The notes under the pieces are model-generated. The model saw only the letters and a program-made list of their open reading frames with translations, had not been told where the DNA came from and did no database searches. From Sideroxydans lithotrophicus (GTDB lineage: Bacteria; Pseudomonadota; Gammaproteobacteria; Burkholderiales; Gallionellaceae), in the NCBI GenBank assembly GCA_020723185.1, contig DYJI01000008.1, positions 80,110 to 144,109 on the forward strand: DNA of 64,000 nt, given 5' to 3'. Each line of letters begins with the position of its first letter. Positions within the stretch are counted from its first letter, which is position 1. Position numbers and translations under genes: made by a program. Of the stretch, positions 19,095 through 29,022 are shown piece by piece.

Positions 19095-20285
19095 ATGAGC
19101 CGCATTTTTCGCATCCTCACGCTGAACAAGATCTCCGCGACGGGTTTGAAGCGCCTGCCCGCCGGCCGCTACGTCACCGGCAACGACATCGCCCAGCCGG
19201 ATGCGATCCTGGTGCGCTCGCAGGACATGCACGGGATGGATATCCCGGGCAGTGTGCTGGCCATCGCGCGCGCCGGGGCGGGGACGAACAACGTGCCGGT
19301 CAAGCGGATGAGCGAACGCGGTGTGCCGGTGTTCAATGCCCCGGGTGCGAATGCCAATGCGGTGAAGGAACTGGTCATCACCGGCATGCTGCTGGCGTCA
19401 CGCAACATCATGCCGGCATTGCATTTCACGTCCGCGCTGCGTGGCGATGACGAGACCCTGCACAGGCTGGTGGAAGATGGCAAGAAGCAATTCGCTGGTA
19501 CCGAATTGCGCGCGCGCACGCTGGGCGTGGTCGGCCTTGGGGCAGTCGGTCGTCTGGTTGCGGATGCTGCGCTGGGGCTGGGCATGCAGGTGATCGGTTT
19601 CGATCCCGAGATCACGGTCGATGCAGCGTGGGGCTTGTCCTCGCAGGTGAGGAAAGCACACAGCATCGAGGAACTGCTCAGGCACAGCGATTTCGTCACC
19701 CTGCACGTGCCCTTGCTGGATGCGACCCGGGGCCTGATCGACGGGAAGCGGGTGGCCGCCATGAAGTCGGGGGCCGTGCTGCTGAATTTCTCGCGCGATG
19801 CCATCGTCAACGAGGATGCGGTGATCGCGGGGTTGAACAGCAAGCATCTGCGGGCTTATGTGTGTGATTTTCCCAGCAACAGGACGCTGGGTAACGAACG
19901 CATCATCGCGCTACCCCATCTGGGGGCGTCGACCGCCGAGGCGGAGGAGAACTGCGCGGTGATGGTGGCCGAACAACTGCGCGAATATCTGGAACACGGG
20001 AATATCACCAACACGGTGAACTTCCCCAATGTCACGATGCCGCGCGAATCGGCGTTCCGGGTCGCCATCGCTAATGCCAATGTGCCGAACATGCTGGGGC
20101 AGATATCCTCCGCGCTGGCGGAGGCGGGGATCAATATCCATAACATGACCAATAAATCGCGCGGTGATATGGCGTATACGCTGGTGGATACCGACAGCGC
20201 ATTGCCGCAACAATTGATCGCCCATCTGGCCGCCATTCCCGGCGTGCTGATGGTGCGCGATCTGCCGCTGGAGAACGAAGCGTGA
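19095..20285 (+). CDS. serA: D-3-phosphoglycerate dehydrogenase, short form with ACT domain
   Basis: 396 residues. First step of serine synthesis. NAD-binding motif GVVGLGAVGRLVADAA (about 143-158), substrate/catalytic region with LNFSRDAIVNEDAV and LPHLGASTAEAEENCA (His of the Glu-His pair), then a C-terminal ACT domain (about 320-396; NVPNMLGQISSALAEAGINIHNM) that usually senses serine. The expected catalytic Arg of the 2-hydroxyacid dehydrogenase fold falls at FSRD. ATG 19095 is used because the protein from there matches the family start; earlier codons lie inside serC. Confidence 0.93.
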   Translation: MSRIFRILTLNKISATGLKRLPAGRYVTGNDIAQPDAILVRSQDMHGMDIPGSVLAIARAGAGTNNVPVKRMSERGVPVFNAPGANANAVKELVITGMLLASRNIMPALHFTSALRGDDETLHRLVEDGKKQFAGTELRARTLGVVGLGAVGRLVADAALGLGMQVIGFDPEITVDAAWGLSSQVRKAHSIEELLRHSDFVTLHVPLLDATRGLIDGKRVAAMKSGAVLLNFSRDAIVNEDAVIAGLNSKHLRAYVCDFPSNRTLGNERIIALPHLGASTAEAEENCAVMVAEQLREYLEHGNITNTVNFPNVTMPRESAFRVAIANANVPNMLGQISSALAEAGINIHNMTNKSRGDMAYTLVDTDSALPQQLIAHLAAIPGVLMVRDLPLENEA

Positions 20286-21346
20286 GCGAAGAGTTGAAGA
20301 AATACAGAGAGCAGATAGACCGGCTGGATGGGCAGTTGCTGGAGATGTTCAACCAGCGTGCGAAGCTGGCTCAGCAGATAGGCCATGCCAAGGGGGCGAG
20401 CGCCGTATTGCGTCCGGAACGCGAAGCGCAGGTGTTGCAACGACTGGTTCGGGAGAATACCGGCCCGCTGTCGGCAGAGGCCATCAAGCAACTGTTCACC
20501 GAAGTGATCTCGCAGTGCCGTGCGCTGGAGGCCCCGCTACATGTGGCCTATCTGGGGCCGCACGGCACGTTCAGCGAGGCGGCGGTGTTTCAGCGCTTCG
20601 GCCAGGCGACGGTAGGTATCCCCGCCGATTCCATCGATGGCGTGTTCAAGGCGGTGGAAAGCGGCGCGGCCAGCTATGGCATGGTGCCGGTGGAGAATTC
20701 CACCGAGGGCGCGGTCGGCCGCACGCTGGATCTGCTGCTGAACTGCAGCCTGAAGATCTGCGGCGAGGTGATGCTGCAGGTGCACCAGTGTCTGCTGTCG
20801 AACGAGAACGACCTGTCGGTCATCCGCAAGGTGTATTCGCATCCGCAGTCTTTCGGCCAGTGCCAGGACTGGCTGCATGCGCATCTGCCCCATGCCGAAC
20901 GCATCACCGCCAGCAGCAATGCCGATGCCGCGCGGCTGGCGACGGAAGACTTGTTCTCTGCCGCCATTGCCGGGGTGCAGGCGGCAGAGCATTTCAAACT
21001 CAAGGTGCTGGCACAGAACATCGAGGATGATGCGCGCAATACCACACGCTTCCTCGTGATCGGCAATCAGGATGTAGCTCCCTCCGGCCGCGACAAGACT
21101 TCGCTGGTGATGACGGCTGCCAATCGTCCCGGTGCGATGCATGACTTGCTGACGCCGTTCGCGCAGCATGGGGTGTCGATGACCAAGATGGAATCCCGGC
21201 CATCGGGTACCGGTCTGTGGGAATACGTGTTCTATGTCGATATCGAAGGCCATCAGGCTGATGCCAAAGTGGCGGCGGCGCTCGAGCAGTTGCGCGGGAT
21301 CGCGTCATTCGTCAAGGTGCTGGGTTCCTACCCGGTTGCCGTGTAG
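20282..21346 (+). CDS. pheA: Bifunctional chorismate mutase / prephenate dehydratase (PheA)
   Basis: 354 residues from a GTG that overlaps the serA stop (GTGA). Residues 1-90: AroQ chorismate mutase helices (EELKKYREQIDRLDGQLLEMFNQRAKLAQQIG). Residues about 95-270: prephenate dehydratase (AYLGPHGTFSEAA, GVFKAVESGAASYGMVPVENSTEGAV, and TTRFLVIG with the catalytic Thr). Residues about 280-354: ACT domain with a GAMHDLLTPFAQHGVSMTKMESRP phenylalanine-binding motif, split here by a conserved Pro-Gly. It makes phenylpyruvate and is expected to be inhibited by phenylalanine. Confidence 0.95.
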   Translation: MSEELKKYREQIDRLDGQLLEMFNQRAKLAQQIGHAKGASAVLRPEREAQVLQRLVRENTGPLSAEAIKQLFTEVISQCRALEAPLHVAYLGPHGTFSEAAVFQRFGQATVGIPADSIDGVFKAVESGAASYGMVPVENSTEGAVGRTLDLLLNCSLKICGEVMLQVHQCLLSNENDLSVIRKVYSHPQSFGQCQDWLHAHLPHAERITASSNADAARLATEDLFSAAIAGVQAAEHFKLKVLAQNIEDDARNTTRFLVIGNQDVAPSGRDKTSLVMTAANRPGAMHDLLTPFAQHGVSMTKMESRPSGTGLWEYVFYVDIEGHQADAKVAAALEQLRGIASFVKVLGSYPVAV

Positions 21347-21365
21347 CAAAATCAATAAAACATCA

Positions 21366-21480
21366 TCCGCAGATTACACAGATTTCCATGTTCAAGACGA
21401 TGGACAGCTATTTCTGGGAGTGGAGGTGTTTTGTGTATGGTATTGGTTTATCAATCTGTGGAATCTGCGTAATCTGCGGA
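21366..21480. repeat. REP-like intergenic inverted repeat between pheA and hisC
   Basis: Arms TCCGCAGATTACACAGATT (21366-21384) and AATCTGCGTAATCTGCGGA (21462-21480) are reverse complements with one mismatch, about 77 bases apart; an additional AATCTGTGG unit precedes the right arm. This CCGCAGATTAC.CAGATT unit is a dispersed extragenic repeat in several bacterial genomes. It interrupts an otherwise tightly packed operon. Confidence 0.7.
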
Positions 21481-21517
21481 CAAGAAAGAGTTTTTGGTTT
21501 TTCAATCAAGGTATCAG

Positions 21518-22639
21518 ATGAATTATTGTGATTTAGCCCCTTCCTACATCCGCGCCATCGCGCCCTATCAGCCCGGCAAGCCGATCTCCGAACTGGAGCG
21601 CGAGCTGGGCATCACTGGCATCATCAAGCTGGCCTCGAACGAGAACCCGCTCGGGGCCAGCAGTGCCGCCGTGGCCGCGATGCAGGAAGCGATCAAGCAC
21701 ATCGCGCTGTATCCCGACGGCAACGGATTCGAGCTGAAGGATGCGCTGGTCAAACGGTATGGCGTGACCCACGCCAACATCACGCTGGGAAATGGTTCCA
21801 ACGACCTGCTGGAACTGGCCGCGCGGGCCTTCCTCACCCCGGGTGACAAGGTGGTGTATTCGGCGCATGCCTTCGCGGTATATGCATTGGCGACGCAGGC
21901 GGTCGGTGCGACCGGCATCAACGTGCCTGCGACCAAAGGTTATGGCCATGACTTGCCGGCCATGCTGAAGGCGGCAAAGGAGTGCAAGGCCAAGATCGTG
22001 TTCATCGCCAATCCGAACAATCCGACCGGCACCTTCCTTGAGGCGGAGGCGCTGCGCGAGTTCATACGCGCGCTACCGGCGGACATCCTGGTGGTGCTGG
22101 ACGAGGCCTACAACGAATATCTGCCAGAAGAAAAACGCTATGACAGCGTGAGCTGGCTGCAGGAGTTCCCCAATCTCATCATCTCACGCACCTTCTCCAA
22201 GGCTTATGGTCTGGCCGGTCTGCGCGTGGGTTATGCGATGGCGCATGAACAGGTCACGGATATGATGAATCGCGTGCGCCAGCCGTTCAATGTGAACAGC
22301 ATCGCGCAGGCGGCAGCCGTGGCAGCCTTGCGCGATGTGTCATTCGTCAAGCGCACCTTCGAGCTGAACCAGCGTGGCATGGCGCAGATCACCGAAGGGC
22401 TGGGCAAGCTGGGGCTGAAGCACATCCCGTCCTATGGAAACTTCGTCGCGTTCCATATCGGCAATGCATCGGCGACCTACAGACGCTTGCTGGAACTGGG
22501 CGTAATCGTGCGCCCGATCGAGAACTATGACATGCCGGGCTGGCTGCGCGTTTCCATCGGCCTGGAAAGCGAGAACGCCAAGTTCCTCGGCGCTCTGGAG
22601 AAGTGCATCAACGAGCAGGCTAGCGGAGAAGCCAAATGA
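21518..22639 (+). CDS. hisC: Histidinol-phosphate / aromatic aminotransferase (HisC family)
   Basis: 373 residues, class I/II PLP aminotransferase. Start ATG 21518 matches the family beginning (CDLAPSYIRAIAPYQPGKPI). Seen: LASNENPLG, NGSNDLLEL, PNNPTGTF, VVLDEAYNEY, the Schiff-base Lys in SRTFSKAYGLAGLRVGY, and a C-terminal RVSIGLESEN. Its place in the pheA-aroF-tyrA cluster suggests that it transaminates phenylpyruvate and hydroxyphenylpyruvate as well as, or instead of, imidazole acetol-phosphate. It overlaps aroF by four bases. Confidence 0.93.
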   Translation: MNYCDLAPSYIRAIAPYQPGKPISELERELGITGIIKLASNENPLGASSAAVAAMQEAIKHIALYPDGNGFELKDALVKRYGVTHANITLGNGSNDLLELAARAFLTPGDKVVYSAHAFAVYALATQAVGATGINVPATKGYGHDLPAMLKAAKECKAKIVFIANPNNPTGTFLEAEALREFIRALPADILVVLDEAYNEYLPEEKRYDSVSWLQEFPNLIISRTFSKAYGLAGLRVGYAMAHEQVTDMMNRVRQPFNVNSIAQAAAVAALRDVSFVKRTFELNQRGMAQITEGLGKLGLKHIPSYGNFVAFHIGNASATYRRLLELGVIVRPIENYDMPGWLRVSIGLESENAKFLGALEKCINEQASGEAK

Positions 22640-23652
22640 TCATCGTGATGGGGAGCGACACGACCGATGCGCAACTCGATGCGGTGGTGAAGAAGATCGA
22701 GGCCGCCGGGCTGCGCGCCAACATCTCGCGCGGTATCGAACGCATCGTAGTCGGAGCCATCGGCGACGAGCGCAAACTGGAGGCGGAGATGTTCACCCCG
22801 CTGCCGGGCGTGGAATCGGCGATGCACATCGCCAAGCAATACAAGATCGTGTCGCGCGAGTCGCACAAGCAGGACACCGTGATCGACATCGCCGGCGTGC
22901 CGCTGGGCGGCAAACAGATCCAGATCATCGCCGGGCCATGTTCGGTGGAGACGCAGGAGCAGATGGACCTGGCGGCCAGGTTCACGCACGAGGCGGGTTG
23001 CCGTTTGATGCGCGGCGGTGCGTTCAAGCCGCGCACCAGCCCCTATGCTTTCCAGGGCCACGGCGTGGAAGGCCTGGACATGTTCCGCAAGGCGGCGCAG
23101 AAATACAAACTGCCCATCGTCACCGAATTGATGGACGCGCGCCAACTGGATGCCTTCATGGAATACGACGTGGATGTGATCCAGATCGGCACGCGCAACA
23201 TGCAGAACTTCGACCTGCTCAAGGCCGTGGGCAAGATCAACAAGCCAATCATCCTCAAGCGCGGCATGTCGGCCACCATCAGCGAATGGCTGATGTCGGC
23301 GGAATACATCGCTGCGGGCGGCAACCACAACATAATCTTCTGCGAGCGCGGTATACGTACCTTCGAGACGGCTTACCGCAACGTGCTGGACGTGACCGCC
23401 ATCGCAGTACTGAAAAAGGAGACGCATCTGCCGGTGATCGTCGATCCTTCGCATGCGGGCGGCAAGGCCTGGATGGTGCCCGCGCTATCGCAAGCAGCGA
23501 TTGCAGCGGGTGCCGATGGTCTGCTGGTCGAGATGCATCCCAGCCCGTGCGACGCATGGTGCGATGCGGATCAGGCGTTGACGCCTGAGGAACTGAAGAA
23601 GCTGATGGGAACGCTGGGTGCGATCGCCGGGGCGATCGGACGCACGGTGTAA
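22636..23652 (+). CDS. aroF: 3-deoxy-7-phosphoheptulonate synthase (DAHP synthase, AroAI-beta type)
   Basis: 338 residues. First step of the shikimate pathway, from phosphoenolpyruvate and erythrose 4-phosphate. Residues 1-75 form the ferredoxin-like regulatory domain found in Thermotoga/Bacillus-type enzymes; then the barrel with IIAGPCSVE (metal Cys), RGGAFKPRTSPYAFQG, QIGTRNMQNFDLL, LKRGM, and VDPSHAGGK. This type differs from the E. coli AroFGH group; the N-terminal domain predicts tyrosine or phenylalanine control. It overlaps hisC (ATGA) and precedes tyrA by three bases. Confidence 0.93.
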   Translation: MIIVMGSDTTDAQLDAVVKKIEAAGLRANISRGIERIVVGAIGDERKLEAEMFTPLPGVESAMHIAKQYKIVSRESHKQDTVIDIAGVPLGGKQIQIIAGPCSVETQEQMDLAARFTHEAGCRLMRGGAFKPRTSPYAFQGHGVEGLDMFRKAAQKYKLPIVTELMDARQLDAFMEYDVDVIQIGTRNMQNFDLLKAVGKINKPIILKRGMSATISEWLMSAEYIAAGGNHNIIFCERGIRTFETAYRNVLDVTAIAVLKKETHLPVIVDPSHAGGKAWMVPALSQAAIAAGADGLLVEMHPSPCDAWCDADQALTPEELKKLMGTLGAIAGAIGRTV

Positions 23653-23655
23653 GAC

Positions 23656-24525
23656 ATGCAACCGTCCTTTCGCAAGATCGTCATCTTCGGCGTCGGCCTC
23701 ATTGGCGGATCGTTCGCGCTCGCCTTGCGCAAGGCGGGGGCGGTAGGTGATGTGGTCGGTTTCGGTCGCAGTCAGGCCACATTGGATGAAGCGAAACAGC
23801 TGGGTATCCTCGACCGCATCGGCAGCGATGTGGCAGCCGAAGTGAAAGATGCGGACATCGTGCTGCTGGCGACACCGGTAGCGCAGATGGCGGACATCTT
23901 TGTACGTATCGCACCGCATCTGGGCAGCCAGACGCTGGTGACGGACGGCGGCAGCACCAAGTGCGATGTGGTCGCAGCAGCACGCGCACATCTGGGCAGT
24001 AAGGTCGCGCAATTCATTCCCGGACATCCCATCGCAGGTGCAGAGAAAAGCGGTGCCTCGGCGGCGATGGCCGATCTGTATCAAGGCAAGAAGGTCGTGC
24101 TCGCGCCTTTGCCGGAGAATCCCAAGGCATCCGTAGCGCGAGTGCGTCAGGCCTGGGAGTTGTGCGGCGCGAACGTGATGGAACTGACGCCCGAAGAACA
24201 CGACGGTGTGTTCGCGGCGGTGAGCCATCTGCCGCATCTGTTGTCTTTCGCGCTGGTGCACGATCTGGCGCAACGCGACAACAAGGAGCTGCTGCTGTCC
24301 TTCGCGGCCAGCGGTTTCCGCGATTTCACGCGTATCGCTGCCAGCTCGCCCGAGATGTGGCGCGACATCAGTCTGGCCAACCGCGACGCACTGCTACGGG
24401 AAGTGAAACGCTACGCGGATGAGCTCTATGTCATCCATCAGGCCCTGCAAAACAACGACGCCGCCAAGCTGGAAGAGATATTCAGCGTGGCGCGCGCAGT
24501 GCGCAGCAACTGGACTCAACAATAA
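23656..24525 (+). CDS. tyrA: Prephenate/arogenate dehydrogenase TyrA
   Basis: 289 residues. NAD(P)-binding motif [19 protein letters not shown] at the N-terminus, [23 protein letters not shown] and the catalytic-domain helices with [19 protein letters not shown] sequence (here [15 protein letters not shown]). It converts prephenate (or arogenate) toward tyrosine by oxidative decarboxylation. No fused chorismate mutase or ACT domain. It lies in the supra-operon, 16 bases before aroA. Confidence 0.94.
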   Translation: MQPSFRKIVIFGVGLIGGSFALALRKAGAVGDVVGFGRSQATLDEAKQLGILDRIGSDVAAEVKDADIVLLATPVAQMADIFVRIAPHLGSQTLVTDGGSTKCDVVAAARAHLGSKVAQFIPGHPIAGAEKSGASAAMADLYQGKKVVLAPLPENPKASVARVRQAWELCGANVMELTPEEHDGVFAAVSHLPHLLSFALVHDLAQRDNKELLLSFAASGFRDFTRIAASSPEMWRDISLANRDALLREVKRYADELYVIHQALQNNDAAKLEEIFSVARAVRSNWTQQ

Positions 24526-24541
24526 TCATTCTTTCCATCGC

Positions 24542-26482
24542 ATGACTCAGCACGAATATTTCGAACTTCCTCCCCTGATGTCCGCGCGCGGCACGGTGCG
24601 TCTGCCGGGTTCCAAGAGTATTTCTAACCGCGTGCTGCTGCTGGCGGCCTTGTCCGAAGGCGAGACGGTAGTGCGCGATCTGCTGAAATCGGATGACACC
24701 GACCGCATGCTGGGGGCATTGACGACTTTGGGCATCGGCGTGGAGTCGCTGGGCGACAATGCCTATCGCATCACGGGGTGTGCAGGCGACTTCCCGAACA
24801 AGGATGCCAAACTGTTCCTGGGTAATGCAGGTACCGCGTTCCGTCCGCTGACAGCGGCATTGGCTTTGTCGGGTGGCAGCTATGAATTGTCCGGTGTGGC
24901 ACGCATGCATGAGCGGCCTATCGGCGACCTGGTGGATGCTTTGCGCCAGCTTGGTGCGGACATCAAATATCTGGGCAACGAAGGGTTCCCCCCGCTGCAA
25001 ATCTCTCCGGCCAAGCTGGCGGGCGATACCGCGCAGGTGCGAGGCGATGTGTCGAGTCAGTTCCTCACCGGTCTGCTTATGGCTTTGCCTTTGCTGGATC
25101 GTACGGTGAAGGTCGAAGTGGTGGGCGAACTGATTTCCAAACCCTACATCGAGATCACGCTGGCGATGATGGCGCGCTTCGGTGTGACTGTTCAGCGCGA
25201 TGGCTGGCGCAGTTTCACGGTTGCAGCGGGTAGTCGCTATGTTTCGCCGCAAGAGGTATTCGTTGAGGGCGATGCTTCATCCGCTTCCTATTTCCTGGCG
25301 GCGGGTGCCATCGGCGGAGGGCCGGTGCGAGTGGAAGGTGTGGGACAGGACAGCGTGCAGGGTGATGTGTGCTTTGCCGAAGAACTGCAAAAGATGGGCG
25401 CGCGTATCACCATTGGTCCGAACTGGATGGAAGCTGCAGGCCCGGCGGACGGCCAGCTGAAAGCTATCGACCTCGACTGCAATCACATTCCCGATGCCGC
25501 GATGACGCTGGCCGTGGCGGCGCTGTTCGCTACCGGCACGACCACGTTGCGCAACATCGCCAGCTGGCGCGTGAAGGAGACCGACCGTATCGCGGCGATG
25601 GCAACCGAGCTGCGCAAGGTGGGGGCGATGGTGGAAGAGGGGGCTGATTACATTCGCATCACGCCAGCGGTGCAACTCAAGCATGCGGCCATCGATACTT
25701 ACGACGACCATCGTATGGCGATGTGCTTCTCGCTGGTATCGTTTGGCACTGGAGTTCGTATCAACGATCCTAAGTGCGTAGCCAAGACCTTCCCCGACTA
25801 TTTCACGGAGTTCGCCAAAGTGACTCAAACCGTTCCTGTCATCGCCATCGATGGGCCTTCTGCTTCCGGCAAAGGTACCGTGGCTCAACGCGTGGCCGAT
25901 GCCTTGGGCATGCATTACCTCGACAGCGGTGCTTTGTACCGTTTGCTGGGTCTGGCAGCGCAGCGCCATGGCGTGGCGCTGGATGACGAATCCGGTCTGG
26001 CTGCGCTGGCGGGCAGGGTGGATATCCGTTTCGAGAAGGGCGAGACCTGGCTAGATGGCGAGATGGTCGGTGATGAATTGCGTACGGAAGAAGCTGGTTC
26101 GGCCGCCTCCAAAGTGGCGTCACTGCCGCAGGTGCGGGTCGCCTTGCTGGACAAGCAACGCGCTTTCCGCCAGGGCCCGGGGCTGGTGGCGGACGGGCGG
26201 GATATGGCGTCGGTGGTGTTTCCGGATGCCGCGCTGAAGATATTCCTGACCGCTTCGGCCGAGGCCCGTGCGGAACGTCGTTATAAGCAGTTGATAGAAA
26301 AAGGGATGGGTGCTAATATCGCCGCCCTTTTGCAGGATATACAGGCGCGCGACGAACGCGATATGCAACGTAGCGTCGCTCCCCTGCAACAGGCGCAAGG
26401 TGCAAGTCTGCTGGATACGACGCCTCTGAACATCGAGCAAGCGGTCGAAGAAGTGCTGACACGATACCGTGCAATTTGCTAG
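24542..26482 (+). CDS. AroA-Cmk fusion: EPSP synthase joined to cytidylate kinase
   Basis: 646 residues in one frame. Residues about 1-425 are EPSP synthase: [59 protein letters not shown] and [11 protein letters not shown]. Residues about 428-646 are cytidylate kinase: [19 protein letters not shown] (P-loop), [36 protein letters not shown]. No stop separates them and the join is only a few residues ([10 protein letters not shown]). An internal GTG ([12 protein letters not shown], about 25819) has GGAG nine bases upstream, so a separate Cmk could also be made. The two genes are neighbours in most relatives. RNA-level activities: shikimate step six and CMP/dCMP phosphorylation. Confidence 0.93.
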   Translation: MTQHEYFELPPLMSARGTVRLPGSKSISNRVLLLAALSEGETVVRDLLKSDDTDRMLGALTTLGIGVESLGDNAYRITGCAGDFPNKDAKLFLGNAGTAFRPLTAALALSGGSYELSGVARMHERPIGDLVDALRQLGADIKYLGNEGFPPLQISPAKLAGDTAQVRGDVSSQFLTGLLMALPLLDRTVKVEVVGELISKPYIEITLAMMARFGVTVQRDGWRSFTVAAGSRYVSPQEVFVEGDASSASYFLAAGAIGGGPVRVEGVGQDSVQGDVCFAEELQKMGARITIGPNWMEAAGPADGQLKAIDLDCNHIPDAAMTLAVAALFATGTTTLRNIASWRVKETDRIAAMATELRKVGAMVEEGADYIRITPAVQLKHAAIDTYDDHRMAMCFSLVSFGTGVRINDPKCVAKTFPDYFTEFAKVTQTVPVIAIDGPSASGKGTVAQRVADALGMHYLDSGALYRLLGLAAQRHGVALDDESGLAALAGRVDIRFEKGETWLDGEMVGDELRTEEAGSAASKVASLPQVRVALLDKQRAFRQGPGLVADGRDMASVVFPDAALKIFLTASAEARAERRYKQLIEKGMGANIAALLQDIQARDERDMQRSVAPLQQAQGASLLDTTPLNIEQAVEEVLTRYRAIC

Positions 26483-26561
26483 GCCCCGCGTGGCTCCCCG
26501 CCATCCGGGTTGATAAACGAACCCCCGTGCAGTTTGCGGGATAACCTGAGAGTAGATCGAA

Positions 26562-28268
26562 ATGACCGCTGTAGCCGAAATGGAAAGCTTTGCATCACTG
26601 TTTGAAGAAAGCCTGAATCGCAAGGAAATGCGTGCAGGTGAACTCATCACCGCCCAAGTCGTTCGCGTTGAGCAGAACGTGGTCGTGGTGAATGCCGGAC
26701 TGAAGTCCGAAAGTTACATCCCCGTTGAAGAATTCAAGGACGCGCAAGGCAACGTCGAAGTGAAGGCGGGTGATTTCACCACCGTCGCTATCGAGTCCCT
26801 GGAGAACGGCTACGGCGAGACACGTCTGTCGCGCGAAAAAGCCAAGCGTCTGGCTGCCTGGATCGATCTGGAACAGGCAATGGAAGAAGGCCGTATCGTT
26901 GAAGGTTACGTCAGCGGCAAGGTCAAGGGCGGTCTGACTGCCATGGTGAACGGCATCCGCGCATTCTTGCCCGGTTCGCTGGTGGACATCCGTCCGGTCA
27001 AGGACACCACACCGTACGAAAACAAGACCATGGAACTCAAGGTCATCAAGCTGGATCGCAAGCGCAACAACGTGGTGGTTTCCCGCCGCGCTGTGATGGA
27101 AGCGACTCAGGGTGCTGATCGCGAATCCCTGCTGGAGAACCTGAAGGAAGGTGCAGTGGTCAAGGGTATCGTCAAGAACATCACCGACTACGGTGCGTTC
27201 GTCGACCTGGGCGGTATCGATGGCCTGTTGCACATCACCGATCTGGCGTGGCGCCGCGTCAAGCATCCGTCCGAGGTGCTGACAGTTGGCGACGAGATCG
27301 AAGCCAAGATCCTCAAGTTCGATCAAGAGAAGAACCGCGTTTCCCTCGGCATCAAGCAGATGGGCGACGATCCGTGGAATGGTCTGGCACGTCGTTATCC
27401 GCAAGGCACACGCCTGTTCGGCAAGGTGACCAACCTGACCGACTACGGTGCATTCGTCGAGATCGAACAAGGCATCGAAGGTCTGGTGCACGTGTCCGAG
27501 ATGGATTGGACCAACAAGAATGTCCATCCGTCCAAGGTCGTGGCCCTGGGCGACGAAGTCGAAGTAATGATCCTCGAGATCGACGAGCAGCGTCGTCGTA
27601 TCTCCCTGGGTATGAAGCAGTGCAAGTCCAATCCCTGGGATGACTTCGCGGCGAATCACCAGAAGGGCGACAAGGTCAAGGGCGCGATCAAGTCGATCAC
27701 CGACTTCGGCGTGTTCATCGGTCTGGATGGCGGTATCGACGGTCTGGTACACCTGTCTGACCTGTCCTGGAGCGTTGCCGGCGAAGAAGCCGTGCGCAAC
27801 TACAAGAAGGGCGACGAACTGGAAGCAGTCGTGCTGGCCATCGACGTCGAGCGCGAGCGCATCTCCCTCGGTATCAAGCAACTGGAAGGTGATCCGTTCG
27901 GCGGTTTCGTGACCGGCCACGACAAGGGCGCTATCGTTACCGGCGTCGTCAAGTCGCTGGATGCCAAGGGTGCAGTGGTTCAGCTGGAAGGCGACGTCGA
28001 AGCCTACCTGAAGGCTTCGGAAGTGTCCGTGGACCGCGTGGAAGACATCCGCAACCACCTGAAAGAAGGCGACACCGTCAAGGCTGTGATCATCAACGTG
28101 GATCGCAAGAACCGCGGCATCAACCTGTCGATCAAGGCGCTGGACAAGGCCGACACGGCAGCGGCGATGCAGAAGTTCGCAGCCGAGAACACCAGTGCTT
28201 CCGGCACCACGAACCTGGGTGCCCTGCTCAAGGCCAAGATGGATTCCAGCAAGGCTGACGCTCAGTAA
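26562..28268 (+). CDS. rpsA: 30S ribosomal protein S1
   Basis: 568 residues with six S1 repeats (about 28-95, 112-178, 199-267, 284-354, 371-441 and 458-527). Repeats 3-6 carry the typical [12 protein letters not shown] strands ([68 protein letters not shown]; each written here as the conserved core). It binds mRNA leaders on the small subunit. The start has AGAGTAGATCGAA before the ATG and no strong Shine-Dalgarno, normal for rpsA. The aroA/cmk-rpsA-ihfB order is conserved in proteobacteria. Confidence 0.97.
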   Translation: MTAVAEMESFASLFEESLNRKEMRAGELITAQVVRVEQNVVVVNAGLKSESYIPVEEFKDAQGNVEVKAGDFTTVAIESLENGYGETRLSREKAKRLAAWIDLEQAMEEGRIVEGYVSGKVKGGLTAMVNGIRAFLPGSLVDIRPVKDTTPYENKTMELKVIKLDRKRNNVVVSRRAVMEATQGADRESLLENLKEGAVVKGIVKNITDYGAFVDLGGIDGLLHITDLAWRRVKHPSEVLTVGDEIEAKILKFDQEKNRVSLGIKQMGDDPWNGLARRYPQGTRLFGKVTNLTDYGAFVEIEQGIEGLVHVSEMDWTNKNVHPSKVVALGDEVEVMILEIDEQRRRISLGMKQCKSNPWDDFAANHQKGDKVKGAIKSITDFGVFIGLDGGIDGLVHLSDLSWSVAGEEAVRNYKKGDELEAVVLAIDVERERISLGIKQLEGDPFGGFVTGHDKGAIVTGVVKSLDAKGAVVQLEGDVEAYLKASEVSVDRVEDIRNHLKEGDTVKAVIINVDRKNRGINLSIKALDKADTAAAMQKFAAENTSASGTTNLGALLKAKMDSSKADAQ

Positions 28269-28279
28269 GGGGCAGGGGT

Positions 28280-28567
28280 ATGACACGTTCCGATCTGATT
28301 GCCAAGCTGGCAGAGCGTCATCCCCAGTTGTTGGGTAAGGATGCCGAACTGTCGGTCAAGGTGATCCTGGATAGTATGTCCGCCACGCTGTCGGCTGGTG
28401 GACGTATCGAGATACGCGGCTTCGGCAGTTTCGCCTTGAACTATCGTCCGCCTCGTTTGGGTCGCAACCCCAAATCGGGTGACAAGGTCCAGGTGCCTGC
28501 CAAGTACGTGCCTCATTTCAAGGCAGGCAAGGAACTGCGGGAGCGCGTGGATTATCCCCAATCCTGA
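28280..28567 (+). CDS. ihfB: Integration host factor beta subunit
   Basis: 95 residues, HU/IHF fold. It starts [17 protein letters not shown], has the beta-arm with the DNA-intercalating proline in [15 protein letters not shown] and ends [10 protein letters not shown]. It follows rpsA by 11 bases, the usual place. A second, divergent ihfB-like gene sits in the accessory region at 56394-56681. Confidence 0.95.
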   Translation: MTRSDLIAKLAERHPQLLGKDAELSVKVILDSMSATLSAGGRIEIRGFGSFALNYRPPRLGRNPKSGDKVQVPAKYVPHFKAGKELRERVDYPQS

Positions 28568-28586
28568 AGCAGCAAGTGATTGAAAG

Positions 28587-28624
28587 ATTGGCGGCACATC
28601 GCAAGATGCGCCGCCAATTTTTTT
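28587..28624 (+). terminator. Terminator after ihfB
   Basis: Nine-bp perfect stem ATTGGCGGC / GCCGCCAAT followed by seven T residues. It ends the gyrA-ihfB supra-operon just before lapA. Confidence 0.9.
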
Positions 28625-28716
28625 GCGGGTTAGCGCCCATAGGGCAATATCCCTGCGAGAAACAATTGCGTGTTCGTGCTATCTTTGCACCCCGATTCGA
28701 TGATGAAAACCAAAGC

Positions 28717-29013
28717 ATGCGCTATTTGACCTGGTTGCTGCGGATACTGATGTTTGTCGCATTGCTGGGCTTTGCGATGAAGAATAACGAGATCGTCGCA
28801 CTCCGCTACCTGTTCGGTTATGAATGGAACGCGCCGCTGGTCGTCGTTTTGTTCGGTTTTATCGTGCTCGGGGTGGTGTTGGGCATGCTGGCGATGCTCG
28901 ATACGGTGGTGCGCTTGCGTAGCGAGCTGGCACATGCGCGTGCGGAAGCGCGTTCCGCCCGATACGGATCGGCTGCCGAGGATCGAACAGATACTTCCGA
29001 ACATTCTTCCTGA
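28717..29013 (+). CDS. lapA: LapA (YciS) inner-membrane protein, LPS assembly control
   Basis: 98 residues, LapA/DUF1049 domain. Two membrane helices (about 4-22 and 42-64) then a cytosolic coiled-coil-like tail rich in Arg/Ala/Glu. In E. coli LapA works with LapB to regulate LpxC and LPS synthesis; lapB follows nine bases later. The start ATG 28717 begins MRYLTWLLRILMFVALLGFA; the longer frame upstream runs through the ihfB terminator. Confidence 0.88.
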   Translation: MRYLTWLLRILMFVALLGFAMKNNEIVALRYLFGYEWNAPLVVVLFGFIVLGVVLGMLAMLDTVVRLRSELAHARAEARSARYGSAAEDRTDTSEHSS

Positions 29014-29022
29014 AAATACAAG

